54,500 bases of DNA from Planctomycetota bacterium. GTDB taxonomy: Bacteria > Planctomycetota > Brocadiia > JAADGH01. This document shows, piece after piece, positions 1 through 9,017 of the stretch (the stretch's first letter is position 1; the number at the start of each line of letters is the position of its first letter). The DNA lies in contig JAADGH010000004.1 of the NCBI GenBank assembly GCA_013152475.1, positions 33,117-87,616 of the forward strand, written 5' to 3'. The position numbers and the translations under genes were made by a program. The notes beneath the pieces are model-generated. The model had not been told where the DNA came from. It made no database searches and was given only the letters and a program-made list of their open reading frames with translations.

Positions 1-1130
1 ACGGTGATGACCTCGCCCGGCGCGGCATACAGCCCCGTGCTGTGCCAGAGGGGAATGCTGGTATCCACTTCGACCGTCCGCGTCACCCGTTCCGCACCGG
101 CGGGGACCAAGCCGGGGAAGGTGGCCGCGGCAGGGTGGGCCTTGACCTCCTCCGGCGGGCGCTCCATCGCCTCCCGGACCTGCATGGTGAGGACGAGGCG
201 CGGGAGGATATCCCCCGCCTTGATTGGTCTCTTTCTCGTCGGAATGACGCTGAGAGATTGATCTTCCATCAGCTTGCGGATACGCGGGAGGAGGATGGCG
301 TCATCCGGCGGCAGGGAAAGGGCCGTGTGCGGCAGGACGGTGGAGACCTGCGCAATCTCCTCCTTCGTCAGCCTGCGCTTGCCGTCGGCATGGGCCAGAG
401 CGGCGTCGAGCGCAGCCGAGGCATTGGTCAGGGGCGATGGAACATCTCCTGCGACGTAGCCGGACTTCGCCATCCGGTCGAGCGCGCCGGCGGCCCAGAC
501 AATGCCCATGGGCGCGAGCAGGCGGTTGGGGAGGAAGTCCTTTGAAAGGCTCTTGCCGGGGTGGAGCTGGAGCCAGCCCCAACCGAGCTCACCGACCACC
601 AGGCCCTTCCCTCCGGAGACGAACCTGGACAGCTTGGCCAGGTCGTTCTCGCGAACACGGCCGAGGCGGACAAAGAGAACGTCGATCGGCTTCAGCTTGT
701 TGAGGCCGACCTGCTTCGCATCGAGCCCTTGCTTCTTGAGCGCGGGGACGAGTCCCTTGCATTTGTGGACGCCGACCCGGATGCCGCCTGTCTTGCCCGA
801 TGCCCACCGGGCGGCGTTGGCGACGGCGCGCCCGGTGTCGGCCAGGGTGAAGGCCTTGGGCGACAGGAACTCCCCCTTGCCGAAGGCGACGACCCGCCCC
901 TTGCCGAATCGAGACGCCGCCATCACCGGCAGCGCGGCGCCGGTCTTCGTCTTGCCGACCACGACCGCAAAGGCCTTGTTGCCAAAGACACAGACCGGTC
1001 CGGGGATGCCCGAGACGTTGATGCACTTGACGCCGTCGAGGAGTACGCCCAGGTCTTTCTCGTTCGCGAATGTGGCGTGAGCGGCGGCGAGAGCGAGGAT
1101 TGTTGCGAGGAATCGTCTTCGGTGGGTCAT
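1..1130 (-). CDS. Exported M60-like metallopeptidase, 3' end cut by window edge
   Basis: No stop is reached before the window edge, so only about the first 376 residues are present. The start ATG (1130-1128) overlaps the sulfatase stop as ATGA, which indicates translational coupling. The N-terminus has a run of arginines followed by FLAT and a hydrophobic stretch ending AHATFA, a possible Tat-type signal peptide. Next comes a domain with V-P-A-L-K-K-Q-G and D-V-L-F-V-R-L, like the flavodoxin-like domain found before M60 domains. The last visible residues (WHSTGLYAAPGEVITV) match the start of a Peptidase_M60 (enhancin/SslE/TCAF-like) domain. Known M60 enzymes are zinc endopeptidases that cut O-glycosylated proteins such as mucins. 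The HExxH zinc site would lie beyond the edge, so activity cannot be checked here. Confidence 0.75.
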   Translation of the reverse strand, partial: MTHRRRFLATILALAAAHATFANEKDLGVLLDGVKCINVSGIPGPVCVFGNKAFAVVVGKTKTGAALPVMAASRFGKGRVVAFGKGEFLSPKAFTLADTGRAVANAARWASGKTGGIRVGVHKCKGLVPALKKQGLDAKQVGLNKLKPIDVLFVRLGRVRENDLAKLSRFVSGGKGLVVGELGWGWLQLHPGKSLSKDFLPNRLLAPMGIVWAAGALDRMAKSGYVAGDVPSPLTNASAALDAALAHADGKRRLTKEEIAQVSTVLPHTALSLPPDDAILLPRIRKLMEDQSLSVIPTRKRPIKAGDILPRLVLTMQVREAMERPPEEVKAHPAAATFPGLVPAGAERVTRTVEVDTSIPLWHSTGLYAAPGEVIT

Positions 1131-2626
1131 GTTGCTTCTGTCATTCCCTTCATCTGCCACCGGTCCTTTACCAGCGTCCGCTCGAACCCCTCGATCATGG
1201 GCGAGTGAATATTGGTCATCCACTGGTGAAGACGATCCCGAAGCGCACGAATCCGATCGCGGACGCTCGGGACGCCGATGCAGTTGTTCAGCTCATCAGG
1301 ATCGGTGCGGAGATCGTAGTATTCGTCGATCCCGCCGAAGTTGTAGACGAATTTGTCGCGCCCCGAGTGCACCATGGCCTGGGTGTAGAAGTCGTGTTCC
1401 CGGTAGAACTCGCTGATGATGAGATCGCGCCCGAGGTCGGGTTGCTCGCCCGTCGCGACGGGCAAGAGGCTCCGCGCCGAGCCGTCCTCGGGCGCGGGCT
1501 GTCCCGCCAGCTCCCACATCATCGCGCCTGCGTCCATGTTGTAGACCAGGGCTTCGTTCCTGCCTGGCTCGATCCGCCCGGGCCAGCGAACGATGAGTGG
1601 GACGCGATAGATGTCGTCATACATGAACGGCCCCTTGTCGTAGAGACCGTGCGCGCCGAGCATGTCGCCGTGGTCGCTGGTGAAGACCACCATGGTGTCA
1701 TCGACCAGCCCGGCCTCGCCAAGGGCCTGCAAGATATCGCCGATGGCGGTGTCGATGCAGGTGACATAGGCGTAGCACGCGGCGATCACCCGTCGCTGCG
1801 TCTCCGGCGGGAGGCCGGCGATGCCGTGATCGCCGGAGAGGTTCTTATGGATCTCGGGCTTGTTCTCGCCCAGCACGCCGAAGTTCTCGGGCAGGTCCAG
1901 TTGCTCGGGGTCGTACATGGAGAAATATGGATCGGGCGCATAGCAGGGAATGTGCGGTCCCCAGAACTCCAGGCGCAGGAAGAACGGCTTGCCGGACTCC
2001 TTGTAGCGTTCCGCAAGTTCCTTCATGTATTCAATCGTCGTGTGGGCGAGGTACGCGGGCAGGCCCCCCTCCTCCGGGCCGACGACTCGCGCCGAGGCGA
2101 GAGCGCGGACGGTCGGGTGCTCGGGGCGAATCTCATTGTCGAAGACCGGCTTCGGCGGCAGGCCCAGCTTCTCCCGGTAGGCATGATACTCCGGCGCACC
2201 CCAGTTCGGCCCGTAGCCCGGCCAGTCCGGTCCATCGAGGCCATACTCGCTCGGGCGACTGTCCACCGTGACGTGCCACTTGCCGACATGGACCGTCCGG
2301 TAGCCCGCCTGCTGCAGTGCAGGGATCCAGTTCCGAAGGGGCATACGATCCCCGATCTGCCGGTCGGGCAGGGTGAACTCCATGGGGTTGTTCGTGATGA
2401 CGCTCCCCTCGCTCGGCAGGCGGCCGCTGAGGATAGCGGCCCGGCTCGGCGCGCACACGGCCATGGGGCAGAAGACGTGCTCGAACACCATGCCCTCGGA
2501 TGCAAGAGCATCGATGTTCGGCGTCTTACACACCGTCGATCCGTAGGCGCCGATGGTGCGCCGGTGGTGCTCGTCCGTTCCGATCCAGAGGATATTTGGC
2601 CTGTGATTGTCCGATGCGGTCGTCAC
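1127..2626 (-). CDS. Type I sulfatase (formylglycine-dependent)
   Basis: A 499-residue sulfatase of the alkaline-phosphatase superfamily, predicted to hydrolyse sulfate esters. The core begins at once with RPNILWIGTDEHH (D18-E19, first metal-ligand region). The signature CAPSR places the cysteine converted to formylglycine at residue 58. A second metal motif, TSDHGDMLGAHG, lies in the C-terminal half. No signal peptide is visible because the catalytic fold starts at about residue 10, so the protein may stay in the cytoplasm although both neighbours are exported. The start is GTG at 2626, overlapping the upstream stop as GTGA, with an AGGAAA-like ribosome site. Cys-type sulfatases need a maturation enzyme (FGE or anSME), and none is in this window. 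The substrate cannot be told from sequence; context suggests a sulfated glycan or glycoprotein. Confidence 0.93.
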   Translation of the reverse strand: MTTASDNHRPNILWIGTDEHHRRTIGAYGSTVCKTPNIDALASEGMVFEHVFCPMAVCAPSRAAILSGRLPSEGSVITNNPMEFTLPDRQIGDRMPLRNWIPALQQAGYRTVHVGKWHVTVDSRPSEYGLDGPDWPGYGPNWGAPEYHAYREKLGLPPKPVFDNEIRPEHPTVRALASARVVGPEEGGLPAYLAHTTIEYMKELAERYKESGKPFFLRLEFWGPHIPCYAPDPYFSMYDPEQLDLPENFGVLGENKPEIHKNLSGDHGIAGLPPETQRRVIAACYAYVTCIDTAIGDILQALGEAGLVDDTMVVFTSDHGDMLGAHGLYDKGPFMYDDIYRVPLIVRWPGRIEPGRNEALVYNMDAGAMMWELAGQPAPEDGSARSLLPVATGEQPDLGRDLIISEFYREHDFYTQAMVHSGRDKFVYNFGGIDEYYDLRTDPDELNNCIGVPSVRDRIRALRDRLHQWMTNIHSPMIEGFERTLVKDRWQMKGMTEAT

Positions 2627-5475
2627 TTCAATGCTTTCCTTGCTTCCTCATCCGTCGGGCGGTAGTCGGGATCGTCGCAGAGGCAGAGGCAGTCGAGGCG
2701 TGGATTCTCCTGGGCCGTGCCCGGACCCTCGCGGCCGTAGATGCGGAACGTGAAGGGACCTTTTGGGAGCTTCAGGACAATCGGCCTGCCGGGTGGCACG
2801 GCCGTCGATCCCCCACCCCGGCCGGTCCAGTGCCACTTCTTTTCGTTCACACCGCAGTTGCCGAGGACGATGGGTTTGCGGGTGACTTCATCCCCGGTCT
2901 GCGGCACGAGCCAGAAGGATTCGTCGCCGCCGGTTGTATAGCGCACGCGCGCCCAGATCGTCCACCGCGCCGCGCGGGGCAGGTCCACGGTGTATTCACA
3001 GTAGCCCTCCGTTAGCGCCTGCCGGCCGAGCGCACCGGCATAGACGATCACATCCCCGATCGCCTCCGGCTCGCTCACTCCGACATCCGACCCCTTGGAC
3101 ATCTTGCCCTGAATGGTCTTGGGGGCTTCGCCCTGAATCCACAGTTTCACCGGCGGGCGTTCCTCGAACGTGCCCTTGTCGAGGATATCGCGCACCTGCT
3201 TGGCGGACATGCCGTCGAAGAGGAGCGTCGTGCGCCAGTTGGTGACGGGGATCGTGATCTTGCCGTCGGCCTTGTGCAGTGGGACCGGTTCGCCCATGAA
3301 CGTGACGGCCTTGACGCGGGCAGGATCGACGGTGAGCGTGAGCTTGCCGTCCTTGAAGTAGTGCCAGACCGTCGCGACCGCGCCGCCGTTCAGGTCGCCG
3401 ACGAAGGAGCGCACGTTCTGCGTGCCGGCAACACTGGGCATCTCCTGCACCTCGACGAACCGGCGCCCGTCCCGTCCCTGGAGCAGGATGAAGTCCCGGC
3501 CCATCTCCTTGAGCTTCTCGCGGGTGGCGTCGTCCAGCTTGCCGGCGTGGCGCATGGCCTCGTAAACCCGAATGATCTCCAGTATCTGCGGTGTGAGGGG
3601 GTGGGCCTCCATGCGGCGGAAACTGGTCTGAAGGGAGATGGGCTGGTTGTAGGCGAGGGACTTGACCATGAGGTATTCGGCCTCGTCGAGCTGGAGGCCG
3701 TCGCTGTACTTGTTCTTCGGCCAGATGCCGAACCAACCCAGCTCGCCGGGCATGAGGGATTGCTCCATCCGGAGGCAGTATTTCACGGACTTGTCGATGT
3801 GGTCCTTGACCGTCCGCCACTCCACGTCTTTGCCCTGGACGGTGAAGATAAGCGTCCGCTTCATCCGGCCGTCCACCTCCTCGACGACGCGGCGGTAGCT
3901 CGCGGCCCCGCCGCGAGAGTTCATGTAGCCGTGGAGGGTGGCCGTGTAGGTATCCACCGTCGCGCTGCGGGCGAAGGAGTGCCAGAGGCGGTGGGTCATG
4001 ATCGTGCCCATGTGAATGATGGGCCGCTTCTTGAACTTGCTCATGGCCATGGCTTGGTTCTTCGTGACATAGTAGTCGTACCGCCGCCGGTCCACGTCTT
4101 CGCCGCCGTCGAAGTAGACCATGTCGAAGCCGCAGGTGTTGAAGACCTCGGCCAGGTTCGACGTCACCTCATCGATGAGGTCCGTCTCCTGGTCGATGAT
4201 ATATCCGTTGATGCAGCCGTCGACGCCATAGTGGCGGCCTTCGTCGCCGGCCTTGTGGGCGGCGGCGTGGGTCTTCCAGGAGCCGCGCTTGCAGCCTATG
4301 AAGGTGTCGTACTTGCCCTCCGGGCCGATGGACTCGTAGCGGATGATCTCGTCGCCGATAATCACTTCCTGGTGCTTCTCGATGCCGCCCTCCCATACCT
4401 TCTTTTTGCACACGGGGCTGCCGGGCCACTGGTCCAGGCTTTCCTTTGCGCGGATCGTCGTCTGGTCGACGGTGATGTCCTCGGCCAGCGTGCAGCTCAT
4501 GTCCTTCCAGAAGCGCTTGTCGGGGATGGGGGTGACGTAGGAATCGGTTTTCTTGACCTTTGACGCGAAGGTGTGCATACCGACGAGGATGCCGTTGGCG
4601 TGGAGCTTGTCGATCATGCGCTTCAGGCTCTCCTTGCCGTCGGGGAAGTTGCGCAGGTTGATGGGGTAGTGCCCCGCCGCCGTGGACCATGCGCTGAAGG
4701 AGAGCAAGACCTGTTTGATGCCGGTCTTGTTGCAGTACTCGATCACCTTGTCCGCGTCCTTCTCGCCGAAGCTCATGAACCAGTAGGACCCCTTCGTCAT
4801 GGGGAGGTCCTTGACCGGCACACCGTTCTTCGTGTTGGTCGGCAGGCCGAAGGTCTCGGCGGCCTTTTCGAGCACCTTCCGCACCTCGGGCATGGGGCAG
4901 AGGATCAGGGCACAGGCTGCGCCTTCGATCTTCGGACCGGGGAAGTCCTGGGTGAGCATTGCAAGGTCCGCGTAGCCCTTTCGTTTGCGACCGTAGCCCG
5001 TGGCCTGCATGTTCGCGGACAGGAGACAGATCGCCAGGTCCTTGTTCCAGGCGATGTTGAGCCGGCGGCCCACGGTCTCGGTAAGCGTGACCGGCAAGCG
5101 CAACAAGGTCAGCCGTTCGGGTCGCGGGCCGGAGACGGACCGGAGTCGAAAGACGATCCAATCGGCGGCCGGCTCGACCTCATAGACCAGCTCGGTGTCG
5201 TTCTTCGCGAACTTGATCGTCAGGAGCTTGCCATCCATGGACGCCGCCGAAGCGCGGTCGCCGTGTCCGTTGATGCGGCCGTCGGCGACGTACACCGGCT
5301 TCCCCGTGTAGCACCACTCCTTCCCGGTTTTCTTGTCCACGATGGACTTCCAGGCGGCGTCCTCGCCGATCACCAGCTTCACGCGGTTGTTCTCGATGAC
5401 CGTATCGGCAAAGGCCACCTGCACCAGCAGCGCCGCCCCGATCAGTCCCATCCCAGCCATCCATGTTCGTGTCAC
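2623..5475 (-). CDS. Secreted glycoside hydrolase-like protein with C-terminal carbohydrate-binding-like domain
   Basis: About 950 residues from a GTG at 5475, chosen because GGAGGA lies 5 bases upstream and the protein then opens with a signal peptide ending near VAFA-D. A more distal in-frame start at 5511 has no such site. The N-terminal beta domain reads ENNRVKLVIGED and VDKKTGKEW, a layout shared with the protein at 17685. A long TIM-barrel-like region holds MVYFDGGEDVDRRRYDYYV, where acidic residues follow a hydrophobic strand as in glycosidase barrels. A small insert (GCKRGSWKTHAAAHKAGDE) lies near residue 395. The last ~200 residues look like a CBM6/35-type beta-sandwich (WTIWARVRY). 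I cannot name a CAZy family; DUF5696-like is possible. It is the first gene of an operon with the sulfatase and the M60 protein. Confidence 0.7.
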   Translation of the reverse strand: MTRTWMAGMGLIGAALLVQVAFADTVIENNRVKLVIGEDAAWKSIVDKKTGKEWCYTGKPVYVADGRINGHGDRASAASMDGKLLTIKFAKNDTELVYEVEPAADWIVFRLRSVSGPRPERLTLLRLPVTLTETVGRRLNIAWNKDLAICLLSANMQATGYGRKRKGYADLAMLTQDFPGPKIEGAACALILCPMPEVRKVLEKAAETFGLPTNTKNGVPVKDLPMTKGSYWFMSFGEKDADKVIEYCNKTGIKQVLLSFSAWSTAAGHYPINLRNFPDGKESLKRMIDKLHANGILVGMHTFASKVKKTDSYVTPIPDKRFWKDMSCTLAEDITVDQTTIRAKESLDQWPGSPVCKKKVWEGGIEKHQEVIIGDEIIRYESIGPEGKYDTFIGCKRGSWKTHAAAHKAGDEGRHYGVDGCINGYIIDQETDLIDEVTSNLAEVFNTCGFDMVYFDGGEDVDRRRYDYYVTKNQAMAMSKFKKRPIIHMGTIMTHRLWHSFARSATVDTYTATLHGYMNSRGGAASYRRVVEEVDGRMKRTLIFTVQGKDVEWRTVKDHIDKSVKYCLRMEQSLMPGELGWFGIWPKNKYSDGLQLDEAEYLMVKSLAYNQPISLQTSFRRMEAHPLTPQILEIIRVYEAMRHAGKLDDATREKLKEMGRDFILLQGRDGRRFVEVQEMPSVAGTQNVRSFVGDLNGGAVATVWHYFKDGKLTLTVDPARVKAVTFMGEPVPLHKADGKITIPVTNWRTTLLFDGMSAKQVRDILDKGTFEERPPVKLWIQGEAPKTIQGKMSKGSDVGVSEPEAIGDVIVYAGALGRQALTEGYCEYTVDLPRAARWTIWARVRYTTGGDESFWLVPQTGDEVTRKPIVLGNCGVNEKKWHWTGRGGGSTAVPPGRPIVLKLPKGPFTFRIYGREGPGTAQENPRLDCLCLCDDPDYRPTDEEARKALK

Positions 5476-5536
5476 GCACGTCCTCCTTCGGCGATCCAAT
5501 CGCCTTCCCAACTACCGGTCCACCAAGGAGATTGAT

Positions 5537-5565
5537 TTATAGTCGGAGAGGGGGGGCAAGTCAAG
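5537..5565 (-). promoter_or_regulatory. Promoter of the glycosidase-sulfatase-M60 operon
   Basis: On the minus strand TTGACT (5565-5560) is followed after 17 bp by TATAAA (5542-5537), about 60 bp upstream of the GTG at 5475. It is divergent from the promoter at 5612-5640. Confidence 0.7.
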
Positions 5566-5611
5566 GGCCTCGGTGGGCGAGCGCTCGTCTCTCATGACCC
5601 CTGAAACATAT

Positions 5612-5640
5612 TTGACTTCCGTCTCCCGCCCGGCTATCAT
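5612..5640 (+). promoter_or_regulatory. Promoter of the aminotransferase gene
   Basis: TTGACT (5612-5617), a 17-bp spacer and TATCAT (5635-5640) precede the aminotransferase start by about 85 bp. The 5476-5725 gap therefore holds two divergent promoters and nothing else that I see. Confidence 0.65.
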
Positions 5641-5725
5641 GTTTCTTTGTCTTTGCGCGTGAGGTGACGGGTTGGGCGGAGAAAGTTCCCGGCCGCCATT
5701 GGAACATAGCGGAGAGGTGAGAAGC

Positions 5726-6916
5726 ATGGCGATCAAGCTGTCGGACATGGCGCAGAAGATCAAACCCTCGGCCACCCTGGCCGTATCGAGCAAGGCAAAA
5801 GCCATGGTGAAGGAAGGCATCGACGTTGTCAACTTCGGCGTCGGCGAGCCGGACTTCGACACGCCCCAGAACATCAAGATCGCGGGCGTGAAGGCCATCG
5901 AGAGCGGGTTCACCAAATACACCCCCGCCTCCGGCATCCCCGAGCTCAAGGAGGCCATATGCGAGAAGTTGTCCAAGGAGAACGGGGTCACATATCAGCC
6001 GGACCAAGTCATCGTCTCCTGCGGCGGGAAGCACTCGATCTACAACCTGCTCTACGTCCTGTGCGACGCGGGCGATGATGTCATCATCCCGGCCCCCTAT
6101 TGGCTCAGCTACTCCGACATGGCCGTCATGGTGGGTGGTGTGCCGGTGATCGTGCCGACGTCGGAGGAGACCGGCTTCAAGCTGACCAAGGAAGCCCTGG
6201 CCGAGAAGGTGACCCCGAAGAGCAAGGTGATGATCCTCAACAGCCCCAGCAACCCAACGGGGATGGGCTACACCAAGGAGGACCTGCGTGAGCTCGTCGG
6301 CTTTGCCATCGAGAAAGGCATCGTTGTCATCTCGGACGAGATGTACGAAAAGATCGTCTACGATGGCTTCCAGCACGCAAGCCCCGCCTCCTTCGGCGAG
6401 GAGTTCAGGGACATGGTCATCACGGTCAACGGCGTGTCCAAGACCTACGCCATGACCGGTTGGCGTATCGGCTACGCCGCGGGTCCGACAGAGGTGATCA
6501 AGGCCTGCGGAACCATCCAGAGCCAGGTGACCTCCGGGCCGAACGCCATGGCCCAGAAGGCCGCCGTCGAGGCCCTTATCGGCGACCAGAGCGAAGTGCC
6601 GAAGATGGTGGCCGAGTTCGACAAGCGCCGGAAGGTAATCGTCAAACGCCTGAATGCCATGAAGGACGTCTCGTGCGTGACGCCCATCGGCGCGTTCTAT
6701 GCCTTTCCGAATGTATCGAAGCACTACGGGCGCAAGCTCGGCGGGAAGGTGGTCGAGAACTCCATCGGCATGTGCAACTACCTGCTCGAACACGCCCGCG
6801 TGGCGGCTGTGCCGGGTGAGCCCTTCGGGGCCGACGACCACATCCGGTTCTCCTACGCCACCTCCATGAAGCGCATCGAGGAGGGCATGAGACGGATGGC
6901 CAAGGCGCTGAAGTAA
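5726..6916 (+). CDS. Aspartate aminotransferase, class I (AspB/AspC type, subfamily I-gamma)
   Basis: A 396-residue PLP enzyme, the usual length for the I-gamma aspartate aminotransferases that interconvert aspartate/2-oxoglutarate and oxaloacetate/glutamate in the cytoplasm. Visible motifs are NFGVGEPDFDTP near the N-terminus, KYTPASGIPELKEAI, NSPSNPTG, the strand DEMYEKIVYDG, and SKTYAMTGWRIGY with the Schiff-base lysine at residue 239. The C-terminal substrate arginine motif RFSYATS is also present. The start ATG at 5726 has GGAGAGG upstream; an earlier in-frame start at 5672 adds sequence unlike the family. It stands alone behind its own promoter. Related prephenate or broad-range aminotransferases share these motifs, so exact substrate range is inferred. 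Confidence 0.93.
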   Translation: MAIKLSDMAQKIKPSATLAVSSKAKAMVKEGIDVVNFGVGEPDFDTPQNIKIAGVKAIESGFTKYTPASGIPELKEAICEKLSKENGVTYQPDQVIVSCGGKHSIYNLLYVLCDAGDDVIIPAPYWLSYSDMAVMVGGVPVIVPTSEETGFKLTKEALAEKVTPKSKVMILNSPSNPTGMGYTKEDLRELVGFAIEKGIVVISDEMYEKIVYDGFQHASPASFGEEFRDMVITVNGVSKTYAMTGWRIGYAAGPTEVIKACGTIQSQVTSGPNAMAQKAAVEALIGDQSEVPKMVAEFDKRRKVIVKRLNAMKDVSCVTPIGAFYAFPNVSKHYGRKLGGKVVENSIGMCNYLLEHARVAAVPGEPFGADDHIRFSYATSMKRIEEGMRRMAKALK

Positions 6917-7044
6917 TCCGATTGCGGAAGTGCGATCGCAGACTTCAGCCCGCAGGAAAAAGAAGGGCGTCACACCATCCTACGGCGACAGCATGGACAT
7001 CGCGTGGTCGCCGCCGGTCTGGGTAACGTGTAAGAAATAGATGG

Positions 7045-7101
7045 TGGAGTGATGGAGTACCGGAATAGTGGCAGTGAGCCCCTTCTTTTCCCATCACTCC
7101 A
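7045..7101. repeat. 11-bp inverted repeat in a CTCCA-rich intergenic stretch
   Basis: TGGAGTGATGG (7045-7055) is matched by its exact reverse complement CCATCACTCCA (7091-7101). More degenerate copies follow (AATACTCCA, TTGCTCCA) up to about 7118. The stretch fills most of the 224-bp gap between the aminotransferase and the kinase and resembles short intergenic repeat units rather than a terminator, because no T-run follows. Confidence 0.6.
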
Positions 7102-7140
7102 ATACTCCATTGCTCCAGTCCCTCAACCAACTGGTCTTCC

Positions 7141-8991
7141 ATGCCCACGGTAACCTGCCCCAATCCATCCTGCGGTGAGCGGATCACCGTCCCTGATGAT
7201 GCGCTCGGAAAGATGGTGCAGTGCCCCCAGTGCACGACGGAGGTCTTCGTTCCGGGCGATATGGCGCCCACGATTGTGGATGAGATGAGGCCCAAGACCC
7301 GGCTGGGCCATCTGGAGATCATCTCCCTCATCGGCAAGGGCGGCATGGGGGAGGTCTACAAGGCCCGGAACCTGAAGCTCAACAAGATTGTCGCCGTCAA
7401 GCTCCTCTCCGGCGTCCTGGCCGGGCGTGATTCCGGCTTCGTCGAGCGGTTCCTCCGCGAGGCCCAGTCTGGCGCGCGGCTGGAGCATCCGAATGTTGTT
7501 CCCGTCTATTTCGTCGGCGCGGCGGACGACCAGTACTTCATCGAGATGCAATACATCGACGGCCTGACGCTGGAGGACCTGATCAAGAAGGGTGGGGAGC
7601 CCGACGTTATGGAGGCGACCCGCGTCATCCTGGATGCCGCTCGCGGCATCGCCGAGGCCCATGACAACGGTATTGTCCATCGCGACATCAAGCCCGCCAA
7701 CATCATGATCGACCTCAACGGCAACGTCAAGGTCGCCGACTTCGGCCTTGCAAAACTCGAGGAGAGAACCACCGCCGTCACCGCCTCGGGTCAGATCATG
7801 GGCACGCCCCACTACATGTCGCCCGAACAGTGCGAGGGGCAGGAGGCCGACGCACGGAGCGACATCTATGCCCTGGGCGCGACCTACTACCACGCCGTCA
7901 CAGGCGAATTTCCCTACCTTGCCGAGACGCTCCTCGGCCTCATGCGCCAGCACACGGCCTCGCCCGTGCCCAATCCATCCGCCAAGAACCCGAATGTCCC
8001 CCCGGAGGTCGCCGCCATCATCCGAAAGGCCATGGCCAAGAACCCAGAGGATCGGTATCAGTCGTGCCGGCATATGATCGCGGAGCTTGAACGGGTCCTG
8101 AAGCAGATGGAAGGCGGCCCGGCCTTTCGTCCCGTTCGGCCGCCCAAGCAGATATTGAAGCCCGTCCCTACGCCGGGGCCGACCAAGCGGCCGATACCCA
8201 CCGCGAAGAGGGGGTCCTACACGTGGCTCTTGGACGTTCTTCTCATCGGCGGGATCATTGTCGCCTTGGTAGTGGTCTGCGTCTACCTGCCCGGACTGTA
8301 TCGGCAATGGCAGCAGGAAGGCGCAGAGGAGACGCCAGCGCCCCCCCGAAACCAAACGAAGCCTGAACCGGCACCCAGGCCCAGTCCTGAACCGGCCCCG
8401 GCCCCCGGGCCGGGGCTGGGGCTGAGGCTGATCGAACCGAAGCCCAGGCCCGCCATCGAGATGCTGACCGCCGAATGGAGCGATTGGCGGGCCTTGTTTG
8501 ACGGCAAGGACCTCGGCGGGTGGACCCTCGAAGGCGGCGAGTGGAAGGTGGAGGATGGCAACATCGTGTCGACCGGCAATGATGGCTCGACCTGGCGGAT
8601 TGCCTGCACGCAAAACTTCGGCGGCAGCGGCATCGAACTGGAGTACTACGTAAAGGGCAGCGACTCCCTCGGTGCGTGGATCAATGTGAATGGCCAGGAG
8701 GTCCGCTTTGCCTGGGGCGGCGCCCCGTCCATGGCCGGCCTGGACATCGGCGGCCGGCGAGGGGAGAGAACAACAATCCACGTTGATCCCACGAAGAAAC
8801 GCCGCGTGCGCATCAAGCTCAACGGTGAGTGGGCCACCTATAGCATCGACTATATCCGAACCGGCCCCGAGGCGCTGGCTCTGCCCCAACAGAACAACAC
8901 ATTCCAGGTGGGCCTGGCCACCGAGAAGGCCGGTGTCCGTTATTCGAACATCCGCGTGAAAATTCTCACGTTGCGTCAAACAGGAAAATAG
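7141..8991 (+). CDS. Transmembrane serine/threonine protein kinase with C-terminal DUF1080 domain
   Basis: A 616-residue Hanks-type (PknB-like) kinase. Residues 6-31 form a zinc ribbon (C6-x4-C11 and C28-x2-C31). The kinase domain shows the glycine loop GKGGMG (65-70), lysine K87, HRDIKPAN with catalytic D182, the DFG aspartate D200, and the activation-segment end GTPHYMSPEQ. A Pro-rich linker surrounds one membrane segment at about 360-385, so the kinase is cytoplasmic and the C-terminus outside. After a second P/A/E-rich linker, residues ~449-615 match DUF1080 (WRALFDGKDLGGWTLEGGEW), a concanavalin-like fold that binds or cleaves sugars. The outer domain may sense a glycan, which is inference. 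The ribosome site before ATG 7141 is poor. Asp-box and CBM lipoprotein genes follow directly. Confidence 0.92.
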   Translation: MPTVTCPNPSCGERITVPDDALGKMVQCPQCTTEVFVPGDMAPTIVDEMRPKTRLGHLEIISLIGKGGMGEVYKARNLKLNKIVAVKLLSGVLAGRDSGFVERFLREAQSGARLEHPNVVPVYFVGAADDQYFIEMQYIDGLTLEDLIKKGGEPDVMEATRVILDAARGIAEAHDNGIVHRDIKPANIMIDLNGNVKVADFGLAKLEERTTAVTASGQIMGTPHYMSPEQCEGQEADARSDIYALGATYYHAVTGEFPYLAETLLGLMRQHTASPVPNPSAKNPNVPPEVAAIIRKAMAKNPEDRYQSCRHMIAELERVLKQMEGGPAFRPVRPPKQILKPVPTPGPTKRPIPTAKRGSYTWLLDVLLIGGIIVALVVVCVYLPGLYRQWQQEGAEETPAPPRNQTKPEPAPRPSPEPAPAPGPGLGLRLIEPKPRPAIEMLTAEWSDWRALFDGKDLGGWTLEGGEWKVEDGNIVSTGNDGSTWRIACTQNFGGSGIELEYYVKGSDSLGAWINVNGQEVRFAWGGAPSMAGLDIGGRRGERTTIHVDPTKKRRVRIKLNGEWATYSIDYIRTGPEALALPQQNNTFQVGLATEKAGVRYSNIRVKILTLRQTGK

Positions 8992-9017
8992 TTCCCCCGT
9001 CACACTGGAGCTGTCCC

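Noticed and set aside
5551..5557. Run of seven G as a possible frameshift or G-quadruplex site
   Set aside because: It lies in the promoter spacer, is single and short, and does not repeat in the quadruplex pattern.
6920..6950. Possible terminator after the aminotransferase gene (GAAGT...ACTTC around GCGATCGC)
   Set aside because: The stem is imperfect with bulges and no T-run follows.
1070..6973. Long antisense frames opposite the sulfatase, glycosidase-like and aminotransferase genes
   Set aside because: The opposite strands encode recognisable proteins over the same bases; the antisense products are Arg/Val/His-rich without any motif.
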